A stretch of DNA of 64,000 bases, from the NCBI RefSeq assembly GCF_947242115.1, contig NC_074721.1, positions 35,127,754 to 35,191,753 on the forward strand. The letters are read 5' to 3'. Source of the DNA: Biomphalaria glabrata (lineage: Eukaryota; Mollusca; Gastropoda; Planorbidae). A model generated the notes under the pieces. It saw only the letters and a list, made by a program, of their open reading frames with translations. It was not told the origin of the DNA and made no database searches. Position numbers and translations under genes: made by a program. Of this stretch, positions 12,701 through 23,660 are shown in pieces (position 1 is the stretch's first letter; each line of letters starts with the position of its first letter).

Positions 12701-13321
12701 TTTTGATAATTAGATATTCTTTTAGACTTTCAAGGGTATACAAATACAAAGAAAAAGAACAATTTATTGAACTAGAAATACTAAACAACATTTCATCTTT
12801 CACATATACTAAATTTCAATTTAAACTTTATTTTAAAAAATATATAAATAAATAAATGATAGCTTTTATATAGCGCTACTTTCATGCTTATAGCATACTT
12901 AGAGCGCTATGGTCCAATCTTGTTTCTGGACCAGGGTGGAGGTGTATCTGGGAGAAGGTTTTCCGTGCTGCCTTTAGGCGATCAGTAAACAACTCTGGTC
13001 GAGTCGGGTGTAAAACCTCGAGCCCCTTCGTAGGTAGCCAAACCAAGCCAAGTTCAAGCGTACTTAGCCTCTCGACCACCCTTACTGAAGTATACATTAA
13101 CTACAAGAATTACTTGGCGCCACGTCGGATTACTGAGTATGTTGGATTAGAAAAGTCGAACTATCAAAAGTCAAATGTAAAGAAATGCACATACCAATGG
13201 AGATTTTCCGTTTGACCAGTAGCCGCTGACCAGTAAAGGAAACAGTGATGATATAAGTGACCACAGCAGTGACCAGTACAGTGAACGTATACTTGGTAGC
13301 GTTTCGTGTGGCCGTGGCCAT
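6735..13321 (-). CDS. Carbohydrate sulfotransferase copy A, complete four-exon gene
   Basis: Golgi type II membrane sulfotransferase of the HNK-1/chondroitin 4-O type (Sulfotransfer_2), predicted to transfer sulfate from PAPS to a glycan. Exons: 13321-13195, 11536-11148, 9727-9194, 7199-6735; intron phases 1, 0, 0; 504 residues. Residues 11-27 form the signal-anchor. Residues 155-170 hold the 5'-phosphosulfate loop (VPKAGCTFWKRVF). Residues 216-226 hold the 3'-phosphate motif RDPFSRLLASY. HWTPIHQICNPC and a C-terminal YKTDFQLFGYED are also typical of the family. Splice sites used: GTATGT, GTTAGT and GTCATC donors; CTTTAG, CTATAG and TTTCACAG acceptors. The third donor is weak, but both flanking frames agree. 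Introns hold a small hAT element, SINE-like copies and long T runs. The acceptor sugar cannot be read from sequence. Confidence 0.87.
8092..8233 (+). mobile_element. tRNA-derived SINE, family 2 (truncated)
   Basis: Head GTGGCTGGGTGGCTAAGCGC then TTGGCTTCCGAACC resembles a tRNA A-box region, followed by a degenerate B box GGGTTAGAATA and the body words CTAATGGGTACCTGA. It lies in intron 3 of sulfotransferase A. Confidence 0.65.
8235..8590 (-). repeat. Composite SINE-like element, reverse copy
   Basis: Reverse of the arrangement at 60200-60740: CACGTGACTAGACCAG, then a degenerate B box region, then family A ending GTAAAACATTTG in reverse. Within intron 3 of sulfotransferase A. Confidence 0.5.
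8650..8912 (-). mobile_element. tRNA-derived SINE, family 2, near full length
   Basis: Reverse copy: body words GTCATGTGGCCAGCAC and CCCATTAGAGCTGGGTGG, B box as GATTCGAACCCC, head as AAGCGCTTTATC then CAGCCACCGCGC. Within intron 3 of sulfotransferase A. Confidence 0.75.
9728..11147. other. Intron 2 of sulfotransferase A
   Basis: Contains a long T run (10008-10055) and a short internal repetition GCTGTTCAAGCTGTTCAAGC. A motif with CTCTACGTCRCTCAACCAC appears twice (about 10757 and 10940). No gene is seen. Confidence 0.6.
11682..12330. mobile_element. Small hAT-like element in intron 1 of sulfotransferase A
   Basis: Starts CACTGGCGGATC and ends GATCCGCTAGTA (inverted ends). Flanks ATACAAAT (11674-11681) and ATGCAAAT (12331-12338) form an 8-bp duplication with one mismatch. 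Inside are GC-rich G-run segments; no transposase is seen. Confidence 0.65.
12390..12480. repeat. Short tandem repeat, about 37 bp, 2-3 copies
   Basis: GGGAACATCCTGCATCAG with GCGTCTCATTGT repeats; it resembles intron sequence of copy B near 1000. Confidence 0.6.
12840..13095 (+). repeat. Dispersed repeat family D
   Basis: Shares CTTTCATGCTTATAG, GCGCTA, GTAGCCAA and CCTCTCGACC/CCTCTCAGCC words with 59385-59600. Probably a SINE-like family; boundaries approximate. Confidence 0.5.
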
Positions 13322-13385
13322 TTTGGTGCTGAGCCAATACCTGAAGTAGAAAGTTGCTTTTATTTCATGTGTCATTATAGTTTAA

Positions 13386-13485
13386 TTAACCCTTATGGTG
13401 CTGAGCTGTTTCACAATTGCATACAAATTGGAATTACAATTCTGATGTTTAGAGGCTAAACTACCACACGCATCTTAAGGGTTAA
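13386..13485 (-). mobile_element. TTAA-flanked palindromic MITE, type 1
   Basis: Reverse-orientation relative of 3356-3458, with TTAACCCTTA and TAAGGGTTAA ends. It lies 65 bp upstream of the sulfotransferase A start codon, so it may sit in that gene's promoter region. Confidence 0.65.
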
Positions 13486-13718
13486 AGGGAAGCTGGGTAG
13501 ATAGATCACCTCAGAGAAGGCACCTGAGATGAACTCCTATTGAAAAATCAGAGCAGGAAGGACTAGTCCTCCCGTAGTGCTCTGGCAAGAAACTTAGCCG
13601 TCCGGCGTAGTGCCTCATAGCTCAGAGAAGGAGAAGTGTTCACCCACATTTCTTTTCTTCGACTTCTCCATTGGTCATTTTTAATTTTACCCATTCTTAA
13701 AAATGTGTCTTGACTTCA

Positions 13719-14775
13719 CATGAGCGTAGCCAGGATTATTTTTATGGGGGGGGGGGGGAGGGAGGTTTGGAAGGGATTTGAACTCAAAACCCCCAATTGT
13801 CTTGGCTACGCTCAAATAATTTTAGTGTGTAATTTGCTTTTTTTTTATATTGAAGAGGTATTTTTTAGCATCAAACCACTCTGAAGGGGGGTTTAAACTC
13901 AAAACTCCTTTTGGCAACGCTCATAGCATTTTGAGTGCGTAATTTGCTTTTTTTCTTACATTGAACATGTATTTTTTTAGCTTCAAACCCCGCTTGCGGG
14001 TGGTTTAAACTCAAAACCCCTTTGGATACGCTCATAGATTTCTTAGTGTGTAATTTTCTTTTTTTTTTTAATTGAAGAGGTATTTTTTAGCTTCAAACTC
14101 CTATGGAGGGGAGTTTAAACTCAAAACCCCTTTAAATACACTCATAACATGTTGAATGTATAATTTGCTTTGTTTTTAATATTAAAGATTTTTTTTTTTT
14201 ACCTTCAAACCCCGCTGAAGGGGGGTTTAAACTCAAAACAGAGTCAAAACCCATTTAGCTACGCTCATAACATTTTGAGTGTGTAATTTGCGTTTTTTTT
14301 TATACCGGGTATTGAAGAGGTATTTTTTAGCTTCAAACCCTACTTAAGAGGGGGTGGGGGTTAACTCAAAACCCCTTTGGCTACGCTCATAGAATTTTGA
14401 GTGTGTAATTTTCTTTTTTTATATTGAAGAGGGGGTTTATCGTAAATTTTGGAAGGGGTTTAAAAATCAAAATTTTCCTTAACTGTGCTCGTGAAATTTG
14501 GGGGATTGTCGTATGCATTTTTTTGTTTTGTGTTATAGAAGAGGGGAATTTAACTGCGAAAACCCCTGGTAAGGGGTGTTTGAAGGTCAAACCCACTAGT
14601 AGTTTTTTTTTAACTCGAACCCCCCTGGTAGGGGGTTTTAAACTCAAAGCCTCCTTTGCTGTGCTGGGGCAAGTGATAGTTTTGTATTAAAATATTAAAA
14701 TCTCACCTAAAATAAACAAAATCAAAGCAAAAAATTAGTCACTAAATTCCGATCCCCCCCCCGGCTACGCCCATG
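13719..14775. mobile_element. Non-autonomous hAT-like element with internal tandem repeats
   Basis: Ends CATGAGCGTAGCCAGG and CCGGCTACGCCCATG are inverted repeats. The flanking TGACTTCA (13711-13718 and 14776-14783) is a perfect 8-bp target duplication. The inside is about seven tandem units of 100-150 bp, each with GGCTACGCTCATA, GTGTGTAATTTGC, ATTGAAGAGGTATTTTTTAG and GGGGTTTAAACTCAAAACC. Each unit carries an internal version of the terminal GGCTACGC word. No transposase. Confidence 0.85.
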
Positions 14776-14920
14776 TGACTTCATGCCCTATTATTTTATT
14801 AATGTATCAGTTTCATCGCCTTTTGCAAACGGTCGCCCTCCATGCGAAGATAAGACACAATCTTGCTTGAATTAACATGTATATAATGTATGTATTTAAT
14901 GGATATGTATTGTCTCTAAT

Positions 14921-17744
14921 CAGTGGCGTAGCAAGGTATCCGTGGGCCCGGGTTCAAGAATATCTTGGTGGGCCCCCCTTCCACTAATAAGATGAATGTA
15001 AAGTGAGACAAAACAATTGAGTAATTTATATGTATCGGTACATTTACCGAAAGACATTCCAATGCAAGTAGAGTATCTTTTTATCATTAAAAATGTCATT
15101 ACGTTTGATCCAGTTAGGACTTAGACAAATACTAGTGTCTTAAAAGTCTATGTTTGTTCAATGTCTTAGGAGAATTGAACGACTTAAAGATGTTTCAAAT
15201 AAAGAAAGATAAGTTTTATGAGTTTTACATTCTACACATTTACACTCCTAAAATCTCTAGGTGATAACTATTAAATATTAATATAAACTATATTCTAATT
15301 CTACTACCATCATGTAACAGTAATTACATCAAACATTTTTCTGGCTTTTATATAGCAAAGTCAGTAACCACTAATCAGTACATCTATTTCTAGGCTTTAA
15401 GGTTGCTTCTCGCTCAATGGAAATTACACTAAATACATTTAACATTTTATGTCACAGACCGCTATTCTGAACACATTGATACAGACAAAGCGAGAAATAA
15501 TATGAATGCTGTGACAATGTCTGAAAAACATGATGATAAAAATGTAGTTGTCTTAAATAAAAAAAACAGCCAAATCTCATATATCTGTTTACGATAAAAA
15601 AAAAAAATAAGCAGCCAAAGCTCGTACACAGACTATATAGGTCTTTATGAAACATTGAATCCGTGAACAATATTCTGAGTCAGTATCATCTGGGTCAAGT
15701 GTGACTAGAAGAATGGTGACATCATACAACTCTTTTGTCTTTGCACTTGAAATGAAACTGGGCATTAACTCATGATGACAATTTTTTTTTATTCATTAAA
15801 GGAACACAAAGTAATTTGTGTTAAAAGATTTAGAACATCAAACTATCAGAATCTCATTGTTTTTAGAGAGAATCATTCCTTGGTGGCCACCTTGTGGGTA
15901 ACTTTTGTTTAGTGTCCTAGGAATGACGCTCTCCCTATTGGATTCAAGATGCACCCATCTTGAGAAGCTGTGAGCAGAAACACATACTAACTCATGGAAA
16001 TCTGCAACGTCTTTTACAGAGCAGACGTAATCATTTACTACCAAGTCTAAGTTGTGGTTAGCACAGTGAACATAATGCGCAAGCGACTTCTTTTTATGAA
16101 GCTATTCCCAAAGGCCATTATACTATCCACTCATATTGAAAGCACCATCCTAGTTTAGCCTCGCAGTTTATTTAAGAATAAATTATTCATTATTTGGAGC
16201 AATTGTACAGCCAATTCTTCACAACTATGAAAACCTAGAAATGACTTTGTCATCGCTATTTTCTTGGGTATTCCTGCATCGAAAATCACAAAATTATGTT
16301 AATTTGATCAACTATTGATATGTCTTGAGTGCTCTCACTAATGAAAAATGGCGCCAGTTGGCCCTCTAATTGTAGCATTATTTTTGTTAGAACTGCATTG
16401 CCCAACGGTCTGTTATCTCTGGGGCTTTGTTGTCCAGTCCAATTTCAATATTCACAGCTGTTTTAGAAGTTTTGGTTTAAATAATAATGGTGTTAACTTT
16501 CTTTAACAACTATGAACCAAATAAATACTAAGCATTGGTCAGAGAAGGACATTATTCCATGATCAATTTAGACATCTCTCTATCTTCTAAATATTTGTTA
16601 TAAACCTGCTCGCCTATTATGTTTCGCCATTCATTGTAATAACACACGCACGATTGTTATGTAACATACTTTGATGTTTCTTTTGCTTAATATTTGATGT
16701 TATGTTTTATTTGTTTGGATTTTATTTTCTTCTTTTTTTTTTTAAATTCTGTTGTTAACATTTTTTTAAACACAACTAAACATTATAATGACGACTTCTA
16801 TTTTTAGTATCTATCTTATCTTATCTTATGTAATACAGACGTTACTTCAAAAAAGAAGATGATTACGTCCTACGCGTCATGCATTTAGTGGCTACTTTGT
16901 TAGATCGGATACAAATGTTTTTAAATCACATTTGATTTTTTTTTAATAGTAATGAAAATATTATTTAATAGCAAAGACATACTACATAACTATTGAAACC
17001 ATCAGAGACAGAAAATGATATTAGGATTAGCATATCAACAACTAAAGGATAACCAACCAATATTAAAAGCATGTACAATTTTTTTTTCCATTGATTAAAT
17101 AAAGTTTTAGGTACAGTGTTAGGATCATCCAATACAAATTTTCTCATTTTAAATACAAAAAAATAAAAGAAACAAATTAGGGTTTGAGAAAATTGAATAA
17201 TTATCAGATGAAATATTAATTCGTGACCAACAGGGCTATCCCTATAGCAACACCTCTTTCCTTATTTTTCTGTATGACGCTTTAATATTTTCGAAACCAA
17301 ACTCCTCCCCCCCCCCACCCAATTAATTCTAATACTATCAATGGTTTATGAGTGGACAGAGTAAAAAAGTAGGGTACGAACTGGCATTAATAGTCATTTC
17401 AATAGTACCATTAAGGCTCGCCACTATTATAATAAACCTGATGGAAAGCAGTTCTTTACATTCAAGCAATCCAAGACGCTGGTACATACACTCTAGCTTA
17501 AATCACGGGTCAATGTTTTAAAACTAAAATAAAGTTCGTGCAACGTTGTGGATATCTTGAGGGAGCTTTTCAGATTCTACGCTATATTTGGTTTACAAAA
17601 GGGCATTTTTCTTCTATAGTGTCATCCCTATGTTCTCACGAGGGCCCCAACTGGTCAAGAGTCATGGCCCCAAGTGCTGTGGGCCCCTAATGGTCGTGGC
17701 CCGGGTTCATTGGACCCCTTCGCGCCATGGATACTACGCCACTG
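14921..17744 (-). mobile_element. Decayed hAT transposon with ZMYM/TTF-type transposase remnant
   Basis: Perfect 11-bp inverted ends CAGTGGCGTAG / CTACGCCACTG. Target duplications TCTCTAAT and TCTCTTAT (14913-14920, 17745-17752) differ at one base. Minus-strand translation around 16100-15850 reads HYVHCANHNLDLVVNDYVC then SVKDVADFHELV, the conserved block of hAT transposases related to ZMYM1-like proteins. Only short open segments survive. Confidence 0.85.
16815..16900 (-). mobile_element. LINE 3' tail
   Basis: ATCTTATCTTATC then ATACAGACGTTACTTC and GATTACGTCCTACGCGTC is the reverse of the 3' end of the LINE at 48488-50965. It is nested in the hAT element. Confidence 0.7.
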
Positions 17745-17752
17745 TCTCTTAT

Positions 17753-18274
17753 ATGAAATTGTTATCTATTTAGTTTAAATTACACTTTAAAATCATTGAT
17801 GGCGTAAACATGGAAACCTCATATGAATAGAAAGTACAACGGAAAGAAGTGCTTTTGTTTGTGATGCCCCAGGGCATACAAAATATTTAAGATCTATAAT
17901 AATTAAAATTGTTTCAAAATTATGAAAAATTAAATGGCGATAATTAGTTTACTATACTACATCTAGTTGAACTTAAGTACACAGAGCCGGATTTAGACGT
18001 CATAAGGCTTTGGGCTTTTTTGAAACATGGCCCCATGAAATCAGCATAAGGCAAATTGTATTTCTTTTTCTTCACTATAATTGTTAAAATCACAGAAACA
18101 ATTTTAGCTCTAGCTTAACTCCAGCGCTGAAAGTCAACATGTATTAATTTTTCTTTATGTAACTTGTTTGTTTTTTTAACTAAAACATTGGAAAGGTCAA
18201 ATAAATAGCCCTGATAAAATAGCGCAGTGTTTTCTTATATCAGGCAGTTCTCTATCAAGTCTATCTAATCATTG
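17753..18274. other. No gene recognised
   Basis: At 17990 a hAT-like end (CAGAGCCGGATTTAGACG) appears, but no matching opposite end was found nearby. Confidence 0.4.
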
Positions 18275-18284
18275 ACCTTACAGC

Positions 18285-18660
18285 TTTAATAATAATAATA
18301 ATAATCTCTATTGTCCGTATGGAAATTTGTCTTACAATTTGTGCATTACACCAAACAAAAAACATTATAACTATAAGAAACCAAAGTGCACATTCACACC
18401 AGACTCACTCATAATTTACATGTGACAAAGTTTATACCAGATTGTTCTTATTTAATGATTTGATTGCCAGGGGAACAAAAGAGTGTTTGTGTCTGTTTGT
18501 CTTTGCTATTGGTGTCTTGTATCTCTTTTGTGATGGTAAAATCACAAAATCCTGACACAAAGGGTGATTCTTTATTTCGAGGATCTTGTTAGCTTTTTTA
18601 TAGATGTTTGTCTCAAACAACTGCCCAAATGGATTCGATTATTACAGTTTTTGACCTCAG
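18285..18660 (-). mobile_element. Rex1/L2-like LINE 3' end
   Basis: Minus strand encodes [18 protein letters not shown] and FETNIYKKANKILEIKNHP, the C-terminus of the same LINE seen at 30,700-31,150. Its 3' part has TGTAATGCACAAATTGTAAG in reverse and a (ATT)n tail. Confidence 0.7.
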
Positions 18661-19329
18661 TTCCTGCATTGAGGTCCAGAAAAACAAAACAAGATGCAGA
18701 ACAGCTTTTAAAGTTCTATTGATTATCTACGGCCAGATCTTTTTTTTTTCAACATCCACAAATAAATCGTTGCCTGGTTATTGACTGCAGTCAATTGATT
18801 GTAGGCCTAAATGTTGATCGATAGAAGAACCACAGAGATCAATCAGTTCATTCTAAAACAAGATCAGATGACTAAAATTAAGGAAGAAAGAAAGGATATG
18901 AGTCGCTGAATGTGTACATTGTGATTGTGTGTGTGTTGGTAATTTAATTTATTGTATGTGTGTGTGTATTGTGTTGGTGCTTTTTTTTTTTTTTTGGTTT
19001 GTATGTTTGAAAGTTACTAGTAATTAACTTTTACTAACATGTATGTTTGTATTGATGCGCAATATTATTTGGATTTATATTTACTTTAGGTGTAATCAGG
19101 CTTTACGTATTCACACCTCGCAACAGACCATAATCTATACAACACCGCGTCATATTCCGGCTTGAACCGTTAGACAAATTAATGTGAAGTATTTTTTAAA
19201 AATTACTAGGAGATAAAAAAAAACTTTTTTTAATACGAAAGAAATATAAACTAATTCAAAACTAATTTGGCTACTAAAGAAATAGAGTAATTGTTATGGG
19301 CTCACTAGGCAGCAATAACTATCAGGCCT

Positions 19330-19505
19330 ATTTTTATTCGAATCTGTGTAGCACGGAATGAGTCAGCCAGGAGAACCAATGTCTTGGCAGAATTGAAGTC
19401 ATTGAGTAACATGCATGACTAGATAGGCCAAAGAACACGCGAAGACGTAATCATCTTCTTTTTGGAAGTAAAGTCTATGTTTTATAAGATAAGATAAGAA
19501 GACAC
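19330..19505 (+). mobile_element. LINE 3' end (same family as 48488-50965)
   Basis: GGAATGAGTCAGCCAGGA, CTTGGCAGAATTGAAGTCATTG and the TATAAGATAAGATAAGA tail match the 3' end at 50800-50965. Confidence 0.7.
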
Positions 19506-20212
19506 ATATCCTTGTAATACCAAAGATTGTTGGTCATATTCTTTCATCCACTTTAAACTTGACAATTTCAAATTTAAAGTCTTTCTTTTTTTTTTTTTTA
19601 CATGTAATTCATTTCCATAGAGAATTCTGTTTCCGCCATAGTACCCTCTAAGAGACGCCGCTCAGGCTGACGGGCATTGATGGTAGTCCCCTTATGGAGA
19701 GGGCGAGGCGGACTTTTTGGGTACCTTTGCGTCAGAGGCATCACCTGGGAGTTGTATTTATGACAAAAACTGAGGACCCAAGTTTTTGTTCGAGTTGTGT
19801 TTGTGTGTGCGTGCGCGTGTGAGCGTGTGTGTGTTTGTTTCGTGTTCTTATCACAGTAAATAAACAGCCTCAGCCTCTTTGTTTCCATTCCTTCGAGCTG
19901 CCTGCTGTAGATCTACAATCTAAGTCGCCCAAAGTAAATCTGCGACAGTGTTTCACTGTTTGATAACTAATGAGCGCTATTGAAACAATGGATACACTTT
20001 CTTAGTCTTGAAGTTACACTAACAAATCTTTGTTATCTACAACATAGAATAAATGAAACAGATTTACACGCGAGAGAGCTAAAAAAAAAAAGAGCTTAAA
20101 CTCATAGTGTAACAGCATGTTAAAAACAATATGTCATCCGATTTTTTTTTTTTTACTCAACATCAATCATTATTAGAAACGGTCCATTTCGTTATTTCCG
20201 TAACACAATCTT

Positions 20213-20517
20213 AAGTGTTGTAAATTGTTAAGTGTTGTAAATTGTTAAGTGTTGTAAATTGTTAAATGTTGTAAATTGTTAAATGTTGTAAATTGTTAAG
20301 TGTTGTAAATTGTTAAGTGTTGTAAATTGTTAAGTGTTGTAAATTGTTAAATGTTGTAAATTGTTAAATGTTGTAAATTGTTAAATGTTGTAAATTGTTA
20401 AATGTTGTAAATTGTTAAATGTTGTAAATTGTTAAATGTTGTAAATTGTTAAATGTTGTAAATTGTTAAGTGTTGTAAATTGTTAAGTGTTGTAAATTGT
20501 TAAATGTTGTAAATTGG
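20213..20517. repeat. 17-bp minisatellite
   Basis: About 18 copies of GTTAARTGTTGTAAATT, where R alternates between G and A in blocks. Confidence 0.95.
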
Positions 20518-20572
20518 TATTTGGACGTTTTAAAAAATAAAATGATGTTTGATTCTAAAACACATAGTACAC

Positions 20573-21650
20573 TTATCAAGACACTTCGCTTACTTTCTAA
20601 GACACTTTGCTTACATTCTAAGTCATTTTGCTTACTTTCAAAGACACTTCGCTTACATTCTAAGTCATTTTGCTTACTTTCAAAGACACTTCGCTTACAT
20701 TCTAAGTCATTTTGCTTACTTTCAAAGACACTTCGCTTACTTTCTAAGTCATTTTGCTTAATTTCAAAGACACTTCGCTTACTTTCTAAGTCATTTTGCT
20801 TACTTTCAAAGACACTTCGCTTACTTTCTAAGTCATTTTGCTTACTTTCTAAGACACTTCGCTTACATTCTAAGTCATTTTGCTTACTTTCAAAGACAAT
20901 TCGCTTACATTCTAAGTCATATTGCTTACTTTCAAAGACACTTCGCTTACTTTCTAAGTCATTTTGCTTACTTTCAAAGACACTTCGCTTACTTTCTAAG
21001 TCATTTTGCTTACTTTCAAAGACACTTCGCTTACTTTCTAAGTCATTTTGCTTACTTTCAAACACACTTCGCTTACTTTCTAAGTCATTTTGCTTACTTT
21101 CAAAGACACTTCGCTTACTTTCTAAGTCATTTTGCTTACTTTCAAACACACTTCGCTTACATTCTAAGTCATTTTGCTTACTTTCAAACACACTTCGCTT
21201 ACATTCTAAGTCATTTTGCTTACTTTCAAACACACTTCGCTTACATTCTAAGTCATTTTGCTTACTTTCAAAGACACTTCGCTTACATTCTAAGTCATTT
21301 TGCTTACTTTCAAAGACACTTCGCTTACATTCTAAGTCATTTTGCTTACTTTCAAAGACACTTCGCTTACATTCTAAGTCATTTTGCTTACTTTCAAAGA
21401 CACTTCGCTTACTTTCTAAGTCATTTTGCTTACTTTCAAAGACACTTCGCTTACTTTCTAAGTCATTTTGCTTACTTTCAAAGACACTTCGCTTACATTC
21501 TAAGTCATATTGCTTACTTTCAAAGACACTTCGCTTACATTCTAAGTCATTTTGCTTGCTTTCAAAGACACTTCGCTTACATTCTAAGTCATTTTGCTTG
21601 CTTTCAAAGACACTTCGCTTATTTTTTAAGACATTTTTTTTCTTACTTTC
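20573..21650. repeat. 42-bp minisatellite, open on both strands
   Basis: About 25 copies of a 42-bp unit made of two related 21-bp halves (ACACTTCGCTTACWTTCTAA and GTCATTTTGCTTACTTTCAA). Because 42 is a multiple of three, both strands keep a 405-codon open frame (20497-21714 plus, 21683-20466 minus). The minus reading repeats ESKQNDLECKRSVF. No signal peptide, splice context or flanking domain supports a gene, so it is annotated as a repeat. Confidence 0.85.
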
Positions 21651-21754
21651 TAGGACACTTTGCTCACATATAAGACTGTTCACACACTCTAAGACACATA
21701 GGTCACGATTTTAAACCAAGTAATGAGAATTGATTTTTATGTATATAATAAAAC

Positions 21755-22375
21755 AAAAATATTTAATTTAATATCAAATTCAAAATAACTTACGCTACAA
21801 CACAGCGCAAATTTCATCAACCCAAGTCCAGATAGATGAGAATCAGAATAATCCGAATTTGTATTTCATTGTAGAATTATCTAGATCTACAGAAAGAACA
21901 AAAAAGGAAAAAAAAACATAATAGTTAACTTTAAAATTCGGTATGTGAATATATAACAAATCTGAAAATCATGGCAACCAAAGAGTTTGCCTTCATAATA
22001 CTGAGATCTGGAATCTCTTACCAAGCTGTAGCGGATGTTACAATGTTGCATTTTAAACAAACTGCTATCACATTTGAAGAAGACAAGGATTAGAACATTT
22101 CAACCAAAGAACAAAGCCTCACAGAGACTCATTACGTACACACACATGCATAAAGACACACACACAGGTGCATAAAACTCTAGGACACACACACACACAC
22201 ACACACATAAACTCTTCTATGATACAAAAAGGTTAACTGTCAACAATCCTCCCCCCCCCCCCGATACTCTCTCTCATTTTTATGCGCCTCGTCGCAACGC
22301 AGTTACAGCAAAAGCGCAATGATAACAGGAGCATGAACTTGAAAGGAGATTTTTTTCTCGTTCCGGACGACATGT
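21755..22375. repeat. Long segment duplicated at 1757-2395
   Basis: Second copy of the segment described at 1757-2395, in the same orientation, again with a CA microsatellite (22139-22210) in the middle. Confidence 0.65.
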
Positions 22376-22480
22376 GGGGAAAAAAAAAGGGGGGGAGAGG
22401 GGTAAGGGAAGTCAAGGTAGTCCGACATGGTCCAATGAACTTTGTTACGGTTCCAAAGTGTAACGCCCTTAGCTGAAGCT

Positions 22481-22561
22481 TTAACTCTTTCTCTCCTAAC
22501 TGAGGATACCAACGTTGATTTCACCAGAATGTGGTAAATAATTACGGAGAGAAAGAGTTAA
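22481..22561 (+). mobile_element. 81-bp palindromic MITE, type 2
   Basis: Starts TTAACTCTTTCTCTCC and ends GGAGAGAAAGAGTTAA. An 81-bp relative in the other orientation is at 26985-27065. Confidence 0.75.
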
Positions 22562-23154
22562 GAGAAGAAATAAAATAAAACAGCGAACAAGAAAAGTAAA
22601 CAAAATACTTTTTTAAAAACAAAGTTTCTGTTCAATGTAATTGTATCAATTAGTTTGGATCAATCATGTGATTATATTTGTAATAGATCTAGACCAGGGG
22701 GCGGACTGGGTATCAAAATCGGCCGGGGCATTACTATATAAGCCGGCCCATAAATGGCATGTCATATTTTTCGGTTGGGGGGGGGGGGGATTGTCATATA
22801 TATTACTGTGTGTGTGTGTATATGTAATTAATCTTCATTACATTCTGACCTTTCATTCTTTCAAAAGGTTTTTTTTTCTAGCCTAAAATACTCTATTCCT
22901 ATAATTAGTGGAAAGACAGTACACACCGCCAAGGGACAGGTAGGGAGTCTGGGGGTTCGCTGTGAGCTCCACCAGTGGAGTTCGGGGCGAAGCCCCGGAC
23001 CCAAGCATTGTTTCCGTTATTTTAAGCTTTAAAAAATGCATATTCTGAGGTATCTACAGTGCAATTAGCCTGCTACTCTTCCGCTTAAAAAAAATCAAAA
23101 ACCAAATCTGCTATTCACTCGAGTCCAACGACTGGTAGAAAATGGTAAAAAGTT

Positions 23155-23340
23155 GTTGTTTTTTTTTATTGGAGGGGGAGGGTTACCACAAATCCCCTTT
23201 GGCTACGCTCATGAAATTTGGTGACTGTAGTTTGCTTAAGTTAGCTGCACTGGGGCAGTAAGTAAAGTTTCCCTTTCAGGCAATAAGGTCTGAGGCAAGT
23301 GATGGTTTGAACCCTTCCCCTCCCGGCTACGCCCATGTGT
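23155..23340. mobile_element. Fragment of the 13719-14775 hAT-like family
   Basis: CCTTTGGCTACGCTCATGAAATTTGG and the end word CCCGGCTACGCCCATGTG match that family, within the 22695-24581 element. Confidence 0.6.
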
Positions 23341-23469
23341 CATCTTATAGGTGTAAGCCTAATTCTCTACAAAATATATAAAGCTTGACAACGCATCGAA
23401 AACTGGATGCGTTATCATGGGCCATGTATGTAGTCTGAAAACTATAAACAATACAATAGCAGCCTAAGG

Positions 23470-23660
23470 AGTTTGAAGCATTTTGGTATTACTTATAGAT
23501 TAGACGTTTCTTCAAAAAATAAGATAGTTACGTCATACGCATTTCATGTGTCAATCTAGTCATGCATGTTGATACGTGACCTAAATATGCTAAATCATTG
23601 GTTTTATCCTGGCTGACTCAGGCAACCCATTCCATTAAAAGATAGGAGAGACACTTACTT
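23470..23660 (-). mobile_element. LINE 3' end
   Basis: GACGTTTCTTCAAAAAATAAG, GTTACGTCATACGC and GGCTGACTCAGGCAACCCAT match, in reverse, the 3' end of the LINE at 48488-50965. Confidence 0.6.

Noticed and set aside
17990-18060. Another hAT element starting at CAGAGCCGG
   Set aside because: No matching opposite end or target duplication could be found.
20497-21714. Two 405-codon open frames as protein genes
   Set aside because: Both follow from a 42-bp tandem unit; no leader, splice sites or known domain. Kept only as an observation.
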